Of a stretch of DNA of 64,000 nucleotides, positions 8,491 through 18,640 are shown in pieces. Every line of letters begins with the position of its first letter. The stretch's first letter is position 1. The translations under genes and the position numbers were made by a program. The notes under the pieces were generated by a model that did no database searches, was not told the DNA's origin, and saw only the letters and a program-made list of their open reading frames with translations. The stretch is from Pseudalkalibacillus sp045920555 (GTDB taxonomy: Bacteria; Bacillota; Bacilli; Bacillales; Fictibacillaceae): positions 4,898,001-4,962,000 of the forward strand of contig NZ_CP174509.1 of NCBI RefSeq assembly GCF_045920555.1. The letters run 5' to 3'.

Positions 8491-11400
8491 TTAATTCTTG
8501 AAACGATCGTCTTTCATTCTAATTAATAATGTAGCAAACTCTGCTCTTGTCAGCTTATTATTCGGTTTGAATGTGTTATCTGCATAACCAGCAACATAAC
8601 CATTTGCGACCATTGTATTAATGTAGTCGACACTCCAGTGATCAACCGGGATGTCAGTAAATTTGTGCTCTGCAGACCCCTTCAAGTCATAAGCTTCCAC
8701 TAGGATTTTCGTCATTTCTGCACGTGTAACCTTAGCGTTAGGGTTGAACTTGCCATTAAAGCCAATCATAATTCCCTCATCAGCAATAGCAGCAATCTCA
8801 GCATAACCATAGTCACCAGATTTTACATCCTTAAATCCAGGGTCTGGACGATCATCTGTGCTAAGACCAAGTTCACGTACAATCATTTGAGCTGCATGCA
8901 CTCTAGAAACTTCATCGTTAACACCAAAGTTTCCATCTGTATAGCCATTGATAACCCCCATGACATTCAGTGTTTGAATAGCATCCTTAGCCCAGTGATT
9001 ATCTTTTACATCTTTAAAATCTTTTGCTTTCTTATCTGTCTTGTAGATCATGATATTCTTCGTAGTTGTATTTCCAGCAAGATCAACTAATTTCAGTTCG
9101 ATGCGATTTTCGCCATCTTTTAATGAAACTTCTTCCGTCAATTCTTTGGTGAAAGATCTCATTTCATATGGCTCTTTGAATTCTTTGTAATAAACCTCAC
9201 TACCATCGATATAGAATCGTAGTTGATCATAGTTATCCGAGAGTTTGAAATCGAGCTCGACTTTATCTTTGTTTGTAAAATGTGGACCTTCGACGTCAAG
9301 TTTCGGTTTTGTCGAATCGATGACGACTGTGCGTTTGAATGAAATTTCATTTCCGCTAGCGTCGACACCAACAAAATGAATATCCTTGATTCCGTCGGTT
9401 TTGAATTCTACATTCGTATCAAAGGTATATCGCTTATTCGAGTCATCCCATGTCAACTTAGCTTGTTTACCATTGATAAGAAGCTTTTCAATATCGGAAT
9501 CATCGTTTACATAACCTTGAACTTTAACTACTTTGTCAGCATACACACCAAGAGCTTCAGGAGTTACTGCTGTAACGAATGGAATTGTTTCATCAGCTTC
9601 GCCAGCTGTATCCATACCAGTGTTTCCTGCCCAGTCGTGAGCAACGACTTTCACAGTTTTCACATCACTTGTTTTTTCAAGAGTATATTCTGTTGCATTA
9701 CCTGCTAGAGGTGTTTCAAGGACGCTCTTATTGTTGACCAATACATCAATGTAGGAAACGCCTACACCTTCATCATTAGCAGTCCAAGTGATCTTTCCAG
9801 ACTCAGCATCGTATGATACATCAACGGATGGATCTTTAGTATCGATGTATACTGGGATTGTTGTCGATTGCCACTCAGCATCTGCATAATCCACTACAGA
9901 TTCAATTTGATAATGGTATAATCCGTCTTTCAATACCTCACCTTTATGTTTTCCATTCCATGCTGCTGCATCAAAAATGGTGTACATTTCTCCTGCTCCA
10001 CCATCGAAGTAATGCTTTCTGACATCATTTTCCGTACGTAGCGTTAACAATTCATTTTCATCTTCATCTAATACGGAAAACTTCACTTTCTTTGCATTTC
10101 TTAGGAATGATAGAACTGGTAACACAGTATCTTGTACACCATCACCATTTGGTGAGAAAGCCACTTTGTCACCATGTGCTTCATCAGATACAGCATTTGT
10201 ACCCAAGAAACCATAATCGTTTCCAGCCGGGGAAACCAACCCAGTGATATCATAGAATGACCCATCTTCATAAATGGTCTTGTCTACGATAGGAGCTTGA
10301 TCCCAATCACCATTAAATCCTACATAAGGGACATTCAATTCAGGGTTCGTATCATTAACATCTGTGAAAGATACAAATCCTTCTACAAAATGACCATTTT
10401 CAAATACTTCTGATAGCGGCCAGTTATTACCCCAATCAACTGCATCTGTTAAGTCGATTGACACTTCAACCTCGATTGAATCATTTGCAGGGACGAGTAC
10501 ATGATATTCATCATCAACTTCACTACCGTTAGCTGAAGTGATCTCGATCGGGAATTCACCAGTATATGGAGCATCCTCACTGATTGTCCCATCTTTGAAG
10601 ATCCCTTGAGTTTCAACATAATTATATCCGTCGAAAACCAAATCAGTTTGTACAGTTCCTTTTGTCTTATAAACTGCACTTTGATCACTGAAGTTTTCCA
10701 GCTTGAGTGTAAATGAAGCTTGACCATCCATTTCTTTCAATGCTGCTTTACCTATCCCAGATTCAACTTCAGTAACTACTACAGGCGTACTCATCGCAGC
10801 ATGAAGATCCATCAAACCAGAACCTTGTCTGCGAGGTGAGTAATTCAATCCTGGTTTGTAAAAATCGTTGTATAGACCTTTATCTATTTGTGGTTTTGAC
10901 GTGTTCATTAATATGTTCTTCGCCATTTCCACACGATCTGAATTAGAAAGATCGAATTCTTCATCCACTCTTTGCATAACTAATGCAGATCCTCCAGCCA
11001 CATGAGGTGCAGCCATAGACGTTCCACTCATCAATCCGTACTTGTTATCATTAAGAGTTGAAAGGATATTTCCACCTGGTGCAGTGATTTCAGGCTTGAA
11101 ATCCAAGTTAGGTGTGGTACCCCAAGAAGTGAAGCTTGATAGCTTACCATTTTCAGGGTTTAATGCTGTAACTTTTTCACCCTTGAATGCTATTTCGACA
11201 GTCTTATCTGCATTCAATTCATCTCTCAGCTGGTCTCCCGGTTGCTTCAAGACGAATAATTGTGGAATAGTGATACTAGGATCAGTCGCCATACTTACAT
11301 AGCCTGATGTATTGTTAAAGATGATGACACCGGCTGCACCATGCTCTTGCGCATTCAATGTTTTTGCAACGAATGTCGCTTCACCACGCTGGATAAGCGC

Positions 11401-12810
11401 AATCTTACCTTCGACGTCTACACCTTCGAAATCGTTTGCATCTGGATCAACTTCTGAATCACCAGGCATTCTTCCAAGACCTGCATATACGACTTCATAG
11501 TTTCCTTCTCCTAATGAAGATGGATCCACACTGCTAGCAGAAAGATAAGCTACAGGATCACGCTCTTCTCCATCAACTGTTACGTTGAATCCTGCTAAAT
11601 CAAGATATTGGTTTTCAAAAGAAGCGACTTGTAAAGAATCAGTAGACAATCCTGGAGATCCAACTACCCCGATATCAGGGTTGCTAGCATATGGATTGTC
11701 GAAACCTTCTCCGAATCTAGCAGAGTTACCACCTGAAATTGCCATCATGACTCCGTTGTCAACTGCTCTTTCAATCGCTTTTTGTTCTGGGTCTTCTGGT
11801 CGCACAAATGCAGCAGTTGAACCCAAACTCATATTGATGACATCTGCTCCTAACATGATCGCATCATCAATCGCTTTTACATAAATGTCACTATAGGTGA
11901 ACGGCATTCCAGGGTCATTTCCAAATACCTTCATTCCCAGGATTTGTGCTTCAGGTGCAACCCCTTTGATTCCACCGTTTTCTTCATCACCATTTGCCCC
12001 CACTGTACCGGACACGTGCATACCATGCATACTAGCACCAGGTCCTAGATCAAGGACTTCTTGATTTTCATCTGCATAGTTATATCCATAAGGAACTTTT
12101 TCAGTAAAGTACTTTCCGGCTAAACCTTCTTCAGCAATCATGTCTTTAACGGATTGTTCAGAAAGCTCAGGGTCTGTTTCTTCGCTCAAAACCATATCTC
12201 TATGGTCTGGATCGATACCAGTGTCGATGACTGCTACTGTCATTCCTTCACCCTTATAACCGAAATCTTCCCATGTTTGTTGAGCCTTTACCAGTTCCTT
12301 ACTATAAATCATATCTGGTTCTTCGAGCTCAGGTCTCTCATACTTGTGGGCAATATGTACATTCTCTACATTAGCTTGTTTTTCAATCATCTCAATGAAT
12401 TTGTATTGTACTTTACCACTGAATCCATTGACAATTGTTGTGAAATTTTGGTTGTATTCCATTGGAATTGAAGCTTTTTTGATACTGTCTTTCACTTTCT
12501 TTTGAGCATCAAGAGCATCATTTCTCAGCTTCTTTTTATCTGAAGCGGATAGTTTTTGGTAGCTCTTACCAGAACTCTGTGCCGAAAACATCGCCGGTTC
12601 GTCTTTCAACTCTACGATGATTCTTACTTCATCACTTGGCTTGTACTTCTGTTCAGAGTTTTGTTTCTCAATGGTCTTGACCAATTGACGATCTTGCTTT
12701 TGCACTTTTTCTAGTGAACTCTTAGATACTGGACTTGTTGCACCAAAAGCAACATTAGAGAATGCCAGTAAGAAGATTACTAGAAATAGAAAAGGCTTGC
12801 GCATTTTCAT
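8491..12810 (-). CDS. Large SLH-anchored subtilisin-like serine protease with PA domain
   Basis: This 1439-residue secreted protease has a signal peptide (1-23), an Inhibitor_I9-like propeptide (about 60-155), a subtilase domain with catalytic Asp196 (AVIDTG), His262 (HGMHVSGTV), oxyanion Asn362 and Ser598 (GTSMAAPHVAGG), and a PA domain inserted at about 405-545. Fn3-like domains follow (about 675-830), then Ig-like repeats to about 1250 including YADAEWQSTTIPVYIDTKDP, and three SLH domains (about 1264-1433). The order resembles Vpr and the C5a-peptidase/lactocepin group, with SLH instead of an LPXTG anchor. It would digest external protein at the cell surface or process surface proteins. 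It is monocistronic, with its own terminator. Confidence 0.93.
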   Translation of the reverse strand: MKMRKPFLFLVIFLLAFSNVAFGATSPVSKSSLEKVQKQDRQLVKTIEKQNSEQKYKPSDEVRIIVELKDEPAMFSAQSSGKSYQKLSASDKKKLRNDALDAQKKVKDSIKKASIPMEYNQNFTTIVNGFSGKVQYKFIEMIEKQANVENVHIAHKYERPELEEPDMIYSKELVKAQQTWEDFGYKGEGMTVAVIDTGIDPDHRDMVLSEETDPELSEQSVKDMIAEEGLAGKYFTEKVPYGYNYADENQEVLDLGPGASMHGMHVSGTVGANGDEENGGIKGVAPEAQILGMKVFGNDPGMPFTYSDIYVKAIDDAIMLGADVINMSLGSTAAFVRPEDPEQKAIERAVDNGVMMAISGGNSARFGEGFDNPYASNPDIGVVGSPGLSTDSLQVASFENQYLDLAGFNVTVDGEERDPVAYLSASSVDPSSLGEGNYEVVYAGLGRMPGDSEVDPDANDFEGVDVEGKIALIQRGEATFVAKTLNAQEHGAAGVIIFNNTSGYVSMATDPSITIPQLFVLKQPGDQLRDELNADKTVEIAFKGEKVTALNPENGKLSSFTSWGTTPNLDFKPEITAPGGNILSTLNDNKYGLMSGTSMAAPHVAGGSALVMQRVDEEFDLSNSDRVEMAKNILMNTSKPQIDKGLYNDFYKPGLNYSPRRQGSGLMDLHAAMSTPVVVTEVESGIGKAALKEMDGQASFTLKLENFSDQSAVYKTKGTVQTDLVFDGYNYVETQGIFKDGTISEDAPYTGEFPIEITSANGSEVDDEYHVLVPANDSIEVEVSIDLTDAVDWGNNWPLSEVFENGHFVEGFVSFTDVNDTNPELNVPYVGFNGDWDQAPIVDKTIYEDGSFYDITGLVSPAGNDYGFLGTNAVSDEAHGDKVAFSPNGDGVQDTVLPVLSFLRNAKKVKFSVLDEDENELLTLRTENDVRKHYFDGGAGEMYTIFDAAAWNGKHKGEVLKDGLYHYQIESVVDYADAEWQSTTIPVYIDTKDPSVDVSYDAESGKITWTANDEGVGVSYIDVLVNNKSVLETPLAGNATEYTLEKTSDVKTVKVVAHDWAGNTGMDTAGEADETIPFVTAVTPEALGVYADKVVKVQGYVNDDSDIEKLLINGKQAKLTWDDSNKRYTFDTNVEFKTDGIKDIHFVGVDASGNEISFKRTVVIDSTKPKLDVEGPHFTNKDKVELDFKLSDNYDQLRFYIDGSEVYYKEFKEPYEMRSFTKELTEEVSLKDGENRIELKLVDLAGNTTTKNIMIYKTDKKAKDFKDVKDNHWAKDAIQTLNVMGVINGYTDGNFGVNDEVSRVHAAQMIVRELGLSTDDRPDPGFKDVKSGDYGYAEIAAIADEGIMIGFNGKFNPNAKVTRAEMTKILVEAYDLKGSAEHKFTDIPVDHWSVDYINTMVANGYVAGYADNTFKPNNKLTRAEFATLLIRMKDDRFKN

Positions 12811-12983
12811 CCCTTACAATTCCCCCTTATAAGTTTTGGTGTAATCATCGAAAAAAAGAGAATTTTTCCGAAAATTACATAAATTTATTGTAATACAAAA
12901 GTCTTATATAAGTCAATTTCTGTTTATTGTGGAATGTTCTTCAAAATATAGCAAATTACCACTTATTATCTTAGATTTCGACA

Positions 12984-13018
12984 TAAAAAGAGAAAACCCT
13001 GATTCATCAGAGTTTTCT
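12984..13018 (-). terminator. Terminator of the broken S-layer gene
   Basis: AGAAAACTCTGA and TCAGGGTTTTCT form a 12-bp stem with a TGAA loop, followed by CTTTTTATG on the minus strand. It overlaps the stop codon of the last open piece of the pseudogene. Confidence 0.85.
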
Positions 13019-13474
13019 AATATAAATTGTTATATTCTTTAAAAACTGTTCCATCAAGAGTTGTTCCAACAACACCTTTTTCCTTAATTAAATCTGTAAA
13101 TGTATTCACCAATTGATATATTTGGGTCAAAGTTGAAACAGTTTTTCTCTTATCACTGTTTACCCATAAATCAGCAACAGCACTAGAAATTTGAGGAGTG
13201 CCAATTTGAATATTTAATTCCATTAGAAGGTTAAAAGTATGTTCTTTTTCTTCACACACTTTTAACTCGTTAATTTTATCTATAAGAAGCTGAAGTTGTT
13301 AAGATGACCTTCCCCTACTAGAAAATTCACATACTCTGCGTACCATGTGTCTGCTAGTACATCTGAAAAGCTTTCAGAAGCAGATCCAATAGTTGGAGCT
13401 ACCACAGAAGCAGCCATAGCCGCTGTTAATGAAGTGGCCATGAATTTGCGGTAAGACTTAGGTTGGTAAGCCAT
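13017..13474 (-). pseudogene. Truncated and frameshifted S-layer protein gene
   Basis: From the ATG at 13474, preceded by GGGAGGAAA, the sequence encodes a typical S-layer precursor signal (MAYQPKSYRKFMATSLTAAM, cleavage near GSASE). It continues into the first SLH motif (FSDVLADTWYAEYVNFLVGEG) and stops at 13280. A second frame continues from about 13300 to 13017 (LQLLIDKINELKVCEEKEHT and onward to VFKEYNNLY), with no SLH character. The most economical reading is that a large S-layer gene lost its middle, joining the start of the first SLH domain to a C-terminal piece out of frame. The 64-residue N-terminal piece could still be made and exported. The origin of the C-terminal piece is not recognised. 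Confidence 0.8.
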
Positions 13475-14035
13475 AATTTGTATTTCCTCCCTTTGATATG
13501 TAAAAAATATATTTATTTGACTAGCCTCCAACACAACTATGTTATTTTTTGACGAAAAGCACCGTAATTCTCGTAACATTATCATGTTAGAAAACTAGTA
13601 AATAACACCTGTAAAAAACATAGATATTTAGCAACACACTCAACAGTGTATTATCCAATAATTACCTAGTCAACTACTTTTATATAATTTAGTAATTTAT
13701 AGGATATAATGGATAATTTTGTTTATATTCAACTAATTACATAGAGTGATATCAAAATTTCGTGGTTTTTTCACAAAAATTACTATATCTATATCCTTCT
13801 TGTTTTCAACCACATTATTAATATCGGATTAACCCCTATAATGTTTATAGTGATATTTGAACTATTACAAACAAATTACTTTGAAACTATATTATTTGAA
13901 AATAACCCCTATTATTTTTATAAAAATATTGTAGAACTTTGTTAAACAACTGTAATCTTTTAGGTTATTTTTGTATGCTAAACTTTATTTTGTAAGAATA
14001 AATAGAAAATTGTATGAATAAGGGGGAGGTTTTCA
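13475..14035. other. 561-bp AT-rich divergent intergenic region
   Basis: No gene is seen. The region lies between the divergent broken S-layer gene and the NlpC/P60-SLH gene and must hold both promoters. It is very AT-rich, and two similar segments beginning AACCCCTAT (13831 and 13904) are followed by TTTATA-like sequences. Long untranslated leaders are usual for S-layer genes, so this may be the remains of one. I could not assign a promoter with confidence. Confidence 0.5.
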
Positions 14036-15055
14036 GTGTTTCGTAAAATACTGAGTATACTTGCAGTGGTTTTGGTTGCAGCTACCCTAGTGACACCATC
14101 AGCCTATGCGAGCAGTAAAGGGGATCAAGTTGCCTCGATTGCAACAAAGTACATAGGAACACCTTACAAATACGGAGGAACGACACCGAGCGGATTCGAT
14201 TGTTCCGGATTTCTCGTATACATATTCAATCAGATTGGAGTTTCAATTCCTCGAACTACCCTGTACCAATCCAAGACTGGTACAGCAGTTTCCAAGTCCA
14301 ATCTTCAGCCAGGAGATATTGTTTACTTTTCGAATACCTATAAAGCAGGAGTTTCCCATACGGGTGTCTATGCCGGGAACGGAATGTTCATACACGCATC
14401 TTCTAGTGGGGTAACCAAAACATCCATCAACGATCCGTATTATTGGGGACCTAAATACACAGGGGCAAGAAGAGTCATAAAAGAGGAAGTAAAAGAAACA
14501 AAGCCTGAACCACTTCCGACACTCCCTAAAGGGGAATATCATGACGTTCCAAATGATTATTGGGCTTACGATTCTATTACATACTTATCTAAAAAAGATA
14601 TCATAACAGGCTATGATCAGAGTCTATTCAAACCTACTAACTCGATTACGAGAGCCGAAGTTGCAACCATGCTCGCCAAAGCATTTGATCTTACAATAAA
14701 GGACGGAAAATCAAAAGCACCTGACGTTCCAGAAAATCATTGGGCAAAAGGAGCAATTAACGCTTCGTTGGAGGCTGGATACTTCAAGGGCTATCCAGAT
14801 AACACATTCCGGCCTAATGAGGAAATTACACGAAGTGAAATTGCTTCACTCTTCACAGATGCTTTTAATCTAGCAAAAGTAGGTTCAGCAACTAACTTTA
14901 AGGATGTACCGGAATCGCATTGGGCTTACAACCCGATTCAAAACGTCTCTACCAACGGTATAGCCGCTGGATATACAGATAACACATATCGTCCTAAAAA
15001 TAATGCAACAAGAGCTGAGTTTTCAGTATTTTTACATCGCGCAATGAATAAATAA
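14036..15055 (+). CDS. NlpC/P60 peptidoglycan endopeptidase with three SLH domains
   Basis: The GTG at 14036 lies 7 bases after AGGGGGAGG and gives a clear signal peptide (1-26). The NlpC/P60 domain covers about 28-148 with the FDCSGF nucleophile Cys56, His108 (SHTGVYAGNG) and His120, which fits the Cys-His-His triad. Three SLH domains follow (about 166-335). It would cut D-Glu to diamino-acid bonds in wall peptides while anchored to secondary wall polymer. It is the only one of three NlpC/P60 proteins in the window that uses SLH for anchoring and keeps a histidine as third catalytic residue; the two LysM versions have Gln there. Confidence 0.92.
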   Translation: MFRKILSILAVVLVAATLVTPSAYASSKGDQVASIATKYIGTPYKYGGTTPSGFDCSGFLVYIFNQIGVSIPRTTLYQSKTGTAVSKSNLQPGDIVYFSNTYKAGVSHTGVYAGNGMFIHASSSGVTKTSINDPYYWGPKYTGARRVIKEEVKETKPEPLPTLPKGEYHDVPNDYWAYDSITYLSKKDIITGYDQSLFKPTNSITRAEVATMLAKAFDLTIKDGKSKAPDVPENHWAKGAINASLEAGYFKGYPDNTFRPNEEITRSEIASLFTDAFNLAKVGSATNFKDVPESHWAYNPIQNVSTNGIAAGYTDNTYRPKNNATRAEFSVFLHRAMNK

Positions 15056-15056
15056 C

Positions 15057-15096
15057 AAAAAAGGTTTGACCCGAATTAAATCGGACCAAACCTTTT
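15057..15096. terminator. Bidirectional terminator
   Basis: AAAAAGGTTTG and CAAACCTTTTT pair around a short loop; U-tracts on both strands serve the NlpC/P60-SLH gene and the convergent SLH fragment. Confidence 0.9.
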
Positions 15097-15492
15097 TCAT
15101 TGTTTAAGTATGCGGCTGACAAATACGGCGAATTCTGCTCTACTGATCTCCTTAGTAGGTTTAAAGGTTCCATCAGGATAACCTATGGTCACTCCATTCG
15201 AATAGAGACCTTGAATAGGTTCATAAGTATAATGACCTTTATTCACATCAGTGATTTCCCTATAAGTATCAACCTTTAGATTGAACGCTCTTTTCAATAA
15301 TACGGCAGCGTCACCGCGCGTCAATGAGTCATTAGGATAAAATCTACCATCTGGATAGCCCTTTGTAATGCTTCTTTCAGTTAGAATCTGAATGACACCA
15401 GATGCAAAATAAGACTTACTCACATCTTTATAAATTGTACCTGTCCTTGTTGTATCAAGCCCGAAATTATTTTTATATCTAATAATATGTCT
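15097..15492 (-). pseudogene. 5'-truncated SLH-domain protein gene
   Basis: From a GTG at 15423 the frame encodes 108 residues of SLH sequence (VSKSYFASGVIQILTERSIT, GYPDGRFYPNDSLTRGDAAV, GYPDGTFKPTKEISRAEFAV). The frame is open further upstream to a stop at 15493, and those codons still read as the start of the first SLH domain (GTIYKDV). No start codon, ribosome site or signal peptide exists there. The gene has therefore lost its 5' part, leaving about two SLH units and a terminator. Internal initiation at 15423 would yield an unexported peptide. Confidence 0.75.
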
Positions 15493-15632
15493 TTACGACT
15501 TCCACAAAATTGAATATCCGGCACCAATCTAGTATTATAATTAAATTGGTTATAATTCTTTACTAAATTTATGAAATTGGTCCTTTATGGATTTTCACTC
15601 TTTAATAGTGGACGTGGAGTGTGAATGAATAA

Positions 15633-18593
15633 ATGAAAAAAACTATTGTTACTTTTACTATCGTCATCTTATTACTGGAAGTTTACTTTTTAATAGTCTT
15701 CAATTCTAAACCACAGGTAATTGATGCCCTTGTAATCTATGAGGAAAAGTCAGAAAACTATATAGATACATACCAACACTTACGACAAACACTGGTAGCA
15801 AACACAAACGTCGAAACAATGCCAATCAGTGTCCTTAATTCTGTTGATCTTACAAATTATGAAGTCATTTATTTAGATCCAAGTATTATAGGAAATAAAT
15901 TCTTCAACCGAAGCAAGGAATCGATACAGTATTTTGTCAAGGAAGGTGGCTATTTATTTCTTGAAAATGAGTTTTATAAAGAATTCCCCAAAGAATTTAT
16001 TGGAGCTCAAGATTTCAAAAAAATAAAAGAGTTTCCGAAAAACCTTGCCTACCCAACTGATGACCGTGATGTCAGTGGAATTCAAAAATTAGTTGAGCAA
16101 TTCAATCAGGATTGGGATTGGGGATCAACGAAGGACTTTATGGATTTAGAACTAGGAGTAGGAGTCATACCATCTACAGCCCGTTCCATTGTTTCTGATG
16201 GTGAGGTCTCCCTATATACATTGAATGATATCGGAGATGGAACTGTATTTTTTGCAAGTGAATTATTACCTAACGACCACTATGTGACAAGATACGATTT
16301 TCAAAAACAATATAAAGATCAGGAAGACTTTCATTATACTTTTACAACCGGAAACTTTTTATTTCGCAATGAATACATATCTTATGTAGCCAAAGACATG
16401 TACGGTTACGCTGTCTCAAAGGTTCTTGGTACACACGGACGTCCTGGTGTAGCAATTCAACATACGCTAAAGGAAAACAATGCTTTTTCAGAAGCTAAGA
16501 TGGAGCCATTTTTAACAAAAATCGAAAAAGAAAACTTGATTCCTTCTCTTTCTCTTCCGCAATTCACATATTCACCAAATAAATGGAAGGAGGATATTTC
16601 TTATTTCTCTAATATCGGGAGTAAAGAACAGCCATCATTTAATAATAAGGCAGCACAAATGAACATAGCATCAGATACAGATTTAGCTTTACCTACATAC
16701 CCTGAACCACTACCCCTGGACGCTGAAATCAAGCTTCCATATCGTGCTTATATCGACATCAAGGATATGATTGACGATGATATTCAGGATCTTATCGCAG
16801 GAAGTGCTGACGGAAAGATTTATTACTATGAAGGAACATTAGAGGATGAAGAATGGATCCTACAACCAAAAGGTCCATTGGAACTTGAGACTGGACAAAC
16901 AATCGATCTTGGAAATTATTCAAGCCCACGTTTAGTTGACTATAACCAAGATGGGAATATTGATATCATTTCTGGAAATCAAAACGGACAAATTGTCGTA
17001 TTACTCAGGAATGAAGATGATCAATATGCGGCACCAGAGGAACTCTTCAACAACAAAAAGAACTATGAATACGTAACGCCTGAAATAGGTGATATTGACG
17101 AGGATGGTATCGATGATCTTATATATGGCACAGGGTCAGGGGACGTCTATTTCCGTTCAGGTGAAAAAGTTGAAGACGGCGATAATAAATCTGAGAAAAG
17201 ACCCTCTCTCCTTTTTTCAGATAAAGAACAACAATTAGTAAGCAATGAGGGGAATATCAGAGTAAGTAGTTTTGCTGCCCCAAAACTCATTGACTATGAC
17301 AATAATGAACAACTCGATCTTCTCCTCGGTTCTGGAAGCGGGTTTGTTAAACGCTATGAAATGAACAAAGGGCAATTTATAGATAAGGGCTATGTCCTAT
17401 CTTCAAAACTAAATCCTTTTGGTGATAACAGGTTATGGAACGGTAAGAACTCTGTTCCTGCAATGGCTGATGCAGATGATGATCAAAACATGGATTTGAT
17501 CCTCGGACTGCTCACATACGGTAATAAATATTCTATTGATTCCTCTGATTATCCATATAAAGATGAACTTTCAAAAGTAGCAAGTAAAGTAATGCAAAAC
17601 AAAGTGCGAGTTTACCCTCATCTGTTCATGAATTCATTGAAAGATAAAGAAACATATTTAAACGATTTCGAAAGATTAAAAGAATCATTTGAAATGCATA
17701 AACTTGATTGGAAGCCAAGTGGATTTACTTTTACATCAGATCCTTTCCGCTTTAGTGACGATCAGAATGCATCAAAGGTTCCAGAGATTGATGAGGTTTG
17801 GTGGTCTGCAAGGCTTGAAGGCACAAATTATGATAAAAACGACACCTGGACATTGCCTTTTGCAATAATGAGTGGTAAAACAATGGTTGATGAAGTTTAT
17901 CACGAGCCAAATATCGGCAAGGAAAGTACTTTATCGAACTTTGACTTACCTTTTATAAAGGAAATTAAAAATATTGAGAAACTGGATTATTTAAGTAATC
18001 TTAAAAATTTAGTAACTGGGACGGATTATAATGTTATGACTACAGAACAACTTTATAAAAGCGTTTTAGCAACTCATCAAACGACTAGTTCATTAAACTA
18101 CAACCCTATTGAAAAAGTCATCTCAGATTTTCAAAACCTGATACGAAGAAAATTACATCATACCGTTTACATTGAAGGTAACGATCAAGATATGAACCAT
18201 GAATTGATAAACCCTTATGAGCAATCGATAGGCTACAAAGTTGAAATGGGTGAAAAATATAAGGGATTTGTATTTAACACTGATGCTCCAATTCATATGA
18301 ATACCGGATCGACGTTATATTTTTCTGGCAAAGATAAAGTCAAACTAAAACTGATGACAAAATACGTAAATGAGCCTCACATAATGCGAAGTAATGTACC
18401 AATCAAGGTCAACCAACAAAATAAAAGTGTTACCGTCAACTTTCTAGAATCAGGAATGCAACAAATTAAAGTCTTTGCACCTGAAGGAATAAAAATGACA
18501 AGTAAAGAATGGGATATGCAGGAAAACGGAAGTACTTATATCTTAACCAGATACGGGGAAGAAACGTCCCTTAACTATTCTTATAAAGATTAA
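15633..18593 (+). CDS. Membrane-anchored protein with GATase-like domain and FG-GAP/VCBS propeller, function unknown
   Basis: The 986-residue protein starts with one uncleaved membrane helix (4-24), leaving the rest outside. Residues about 28-250 resemble a class I amidotransferase-like fold (DALVIYEE, YFVKEGGYLFLEN, VFFASELLPND), without a recognisable catalytic Cys. Residues about 370-640 contain five FG-GAP/VCBS-like units with calcium-type Asp loops at 436 (DYNQDGNID), 487 (DIDEDGIDD), 554 and 613. The last 340 residues (FTFTSDPFRFSD, WWSARLEGTNYD) I do not recognise. It is a single gene ending at a terminator, next to SLH genes. A role in surface polysaccharide binding or processing is possible but unproven. 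Confidence 0.8.
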   Translation: MKKTIVTFTIVILLLEVYFLIVFNSKPQVIDALVIYEEKSENYIDTYQHLRQTLVANTNVETMPISVLNSVDLTNYEVIYLDPSIIGNKFFNRSKESIQYFVKEGGYLFLENEFYKEFPKEFIGAQDFKKIKEFPKNLAYPTDDRDVSGIQKLVEQFNQDWDWGSTKDFMDLELGVGVIPSTARSIVSDGEVSLYTLNDIGDGTVFFASELLPNDHYVTRYDFQKQYKDQEDFHYTFTTGNFLFRNEYISYVAKDMYGYAVSKVLGTHGRPGVAIQHTLKENNAFSEAKMEPFLTKIEKENLIPSLSLPQFTYSPNKWKEDISYFSNIGSKEQPSFNNKAAQMNIASDTDLALPTYPEPLPLDAEIKLPYRAYIDIKDMIDDDIQDLIAGSADGKIYYYEGTLEDEEWILQPKGPLELETGQTIDLGNYSSPRLVDYNQDGNIDIISGNQNGQIVVLLRNEDDQYAAPEELFNNKKNYEYVTPEIGDIDEDGIDDLIYGTGSGDVYFRSGEKVEDGDNKSEKRPSLLFSDKEQQLVSNEGNIRVSSFAAPKLIDYDNNEQLDLLLGSGSGFVKRYEMNKGQFIDKGYVLSSKLNPFGDNRLWNGKNSVPAMADADDDQNMDLILGLLTYGNKYSIDSSDYPYKDELSKVASKVMQNKVRVYPHLFMNSLKDKETYLNDFERLKESFEMHKLDWKPSGFTFTSDPFRFSDDQNASKVPEIDEVWWSARLEGTNYDKNDTWTLPFAIMSGKTMVDEVYHEPNIGKESTLSNFDLPFIKEIKNIEKLDYLSNLKNLVTGTDYNVMTTEQLYKSVLATHQTTSSLNYNPIEKVISDFQNLIRRKLHHTVYIEGNDQDMNHELINPYEQSIGYKVEMGEKYKGFVFNTDAPIHMNTGSTLYFSGKDKVKLKLMTKYVNEPHIMRSNVPIKVNQQNKSVTVNFLESGMQQIKVFAPEGIKMTSKEWDMQENGSTYILTRYGEETSLNYSYKD

Positions 18594-18598
18594 ATCGG

Positions 18599-18640
18599 GA
18601 AATAGAAGCCTCTATTAAAGGGGGTTCTATTTCTTTTTAC
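18599..18640 (+). terminator. Terminator of the propeller-protein gene
   Basis: GAAATAGAA and TTCTATTTC form a stem around a loop containing AAAGGGG; TTTTTAC follows. Confidence 0.8.
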
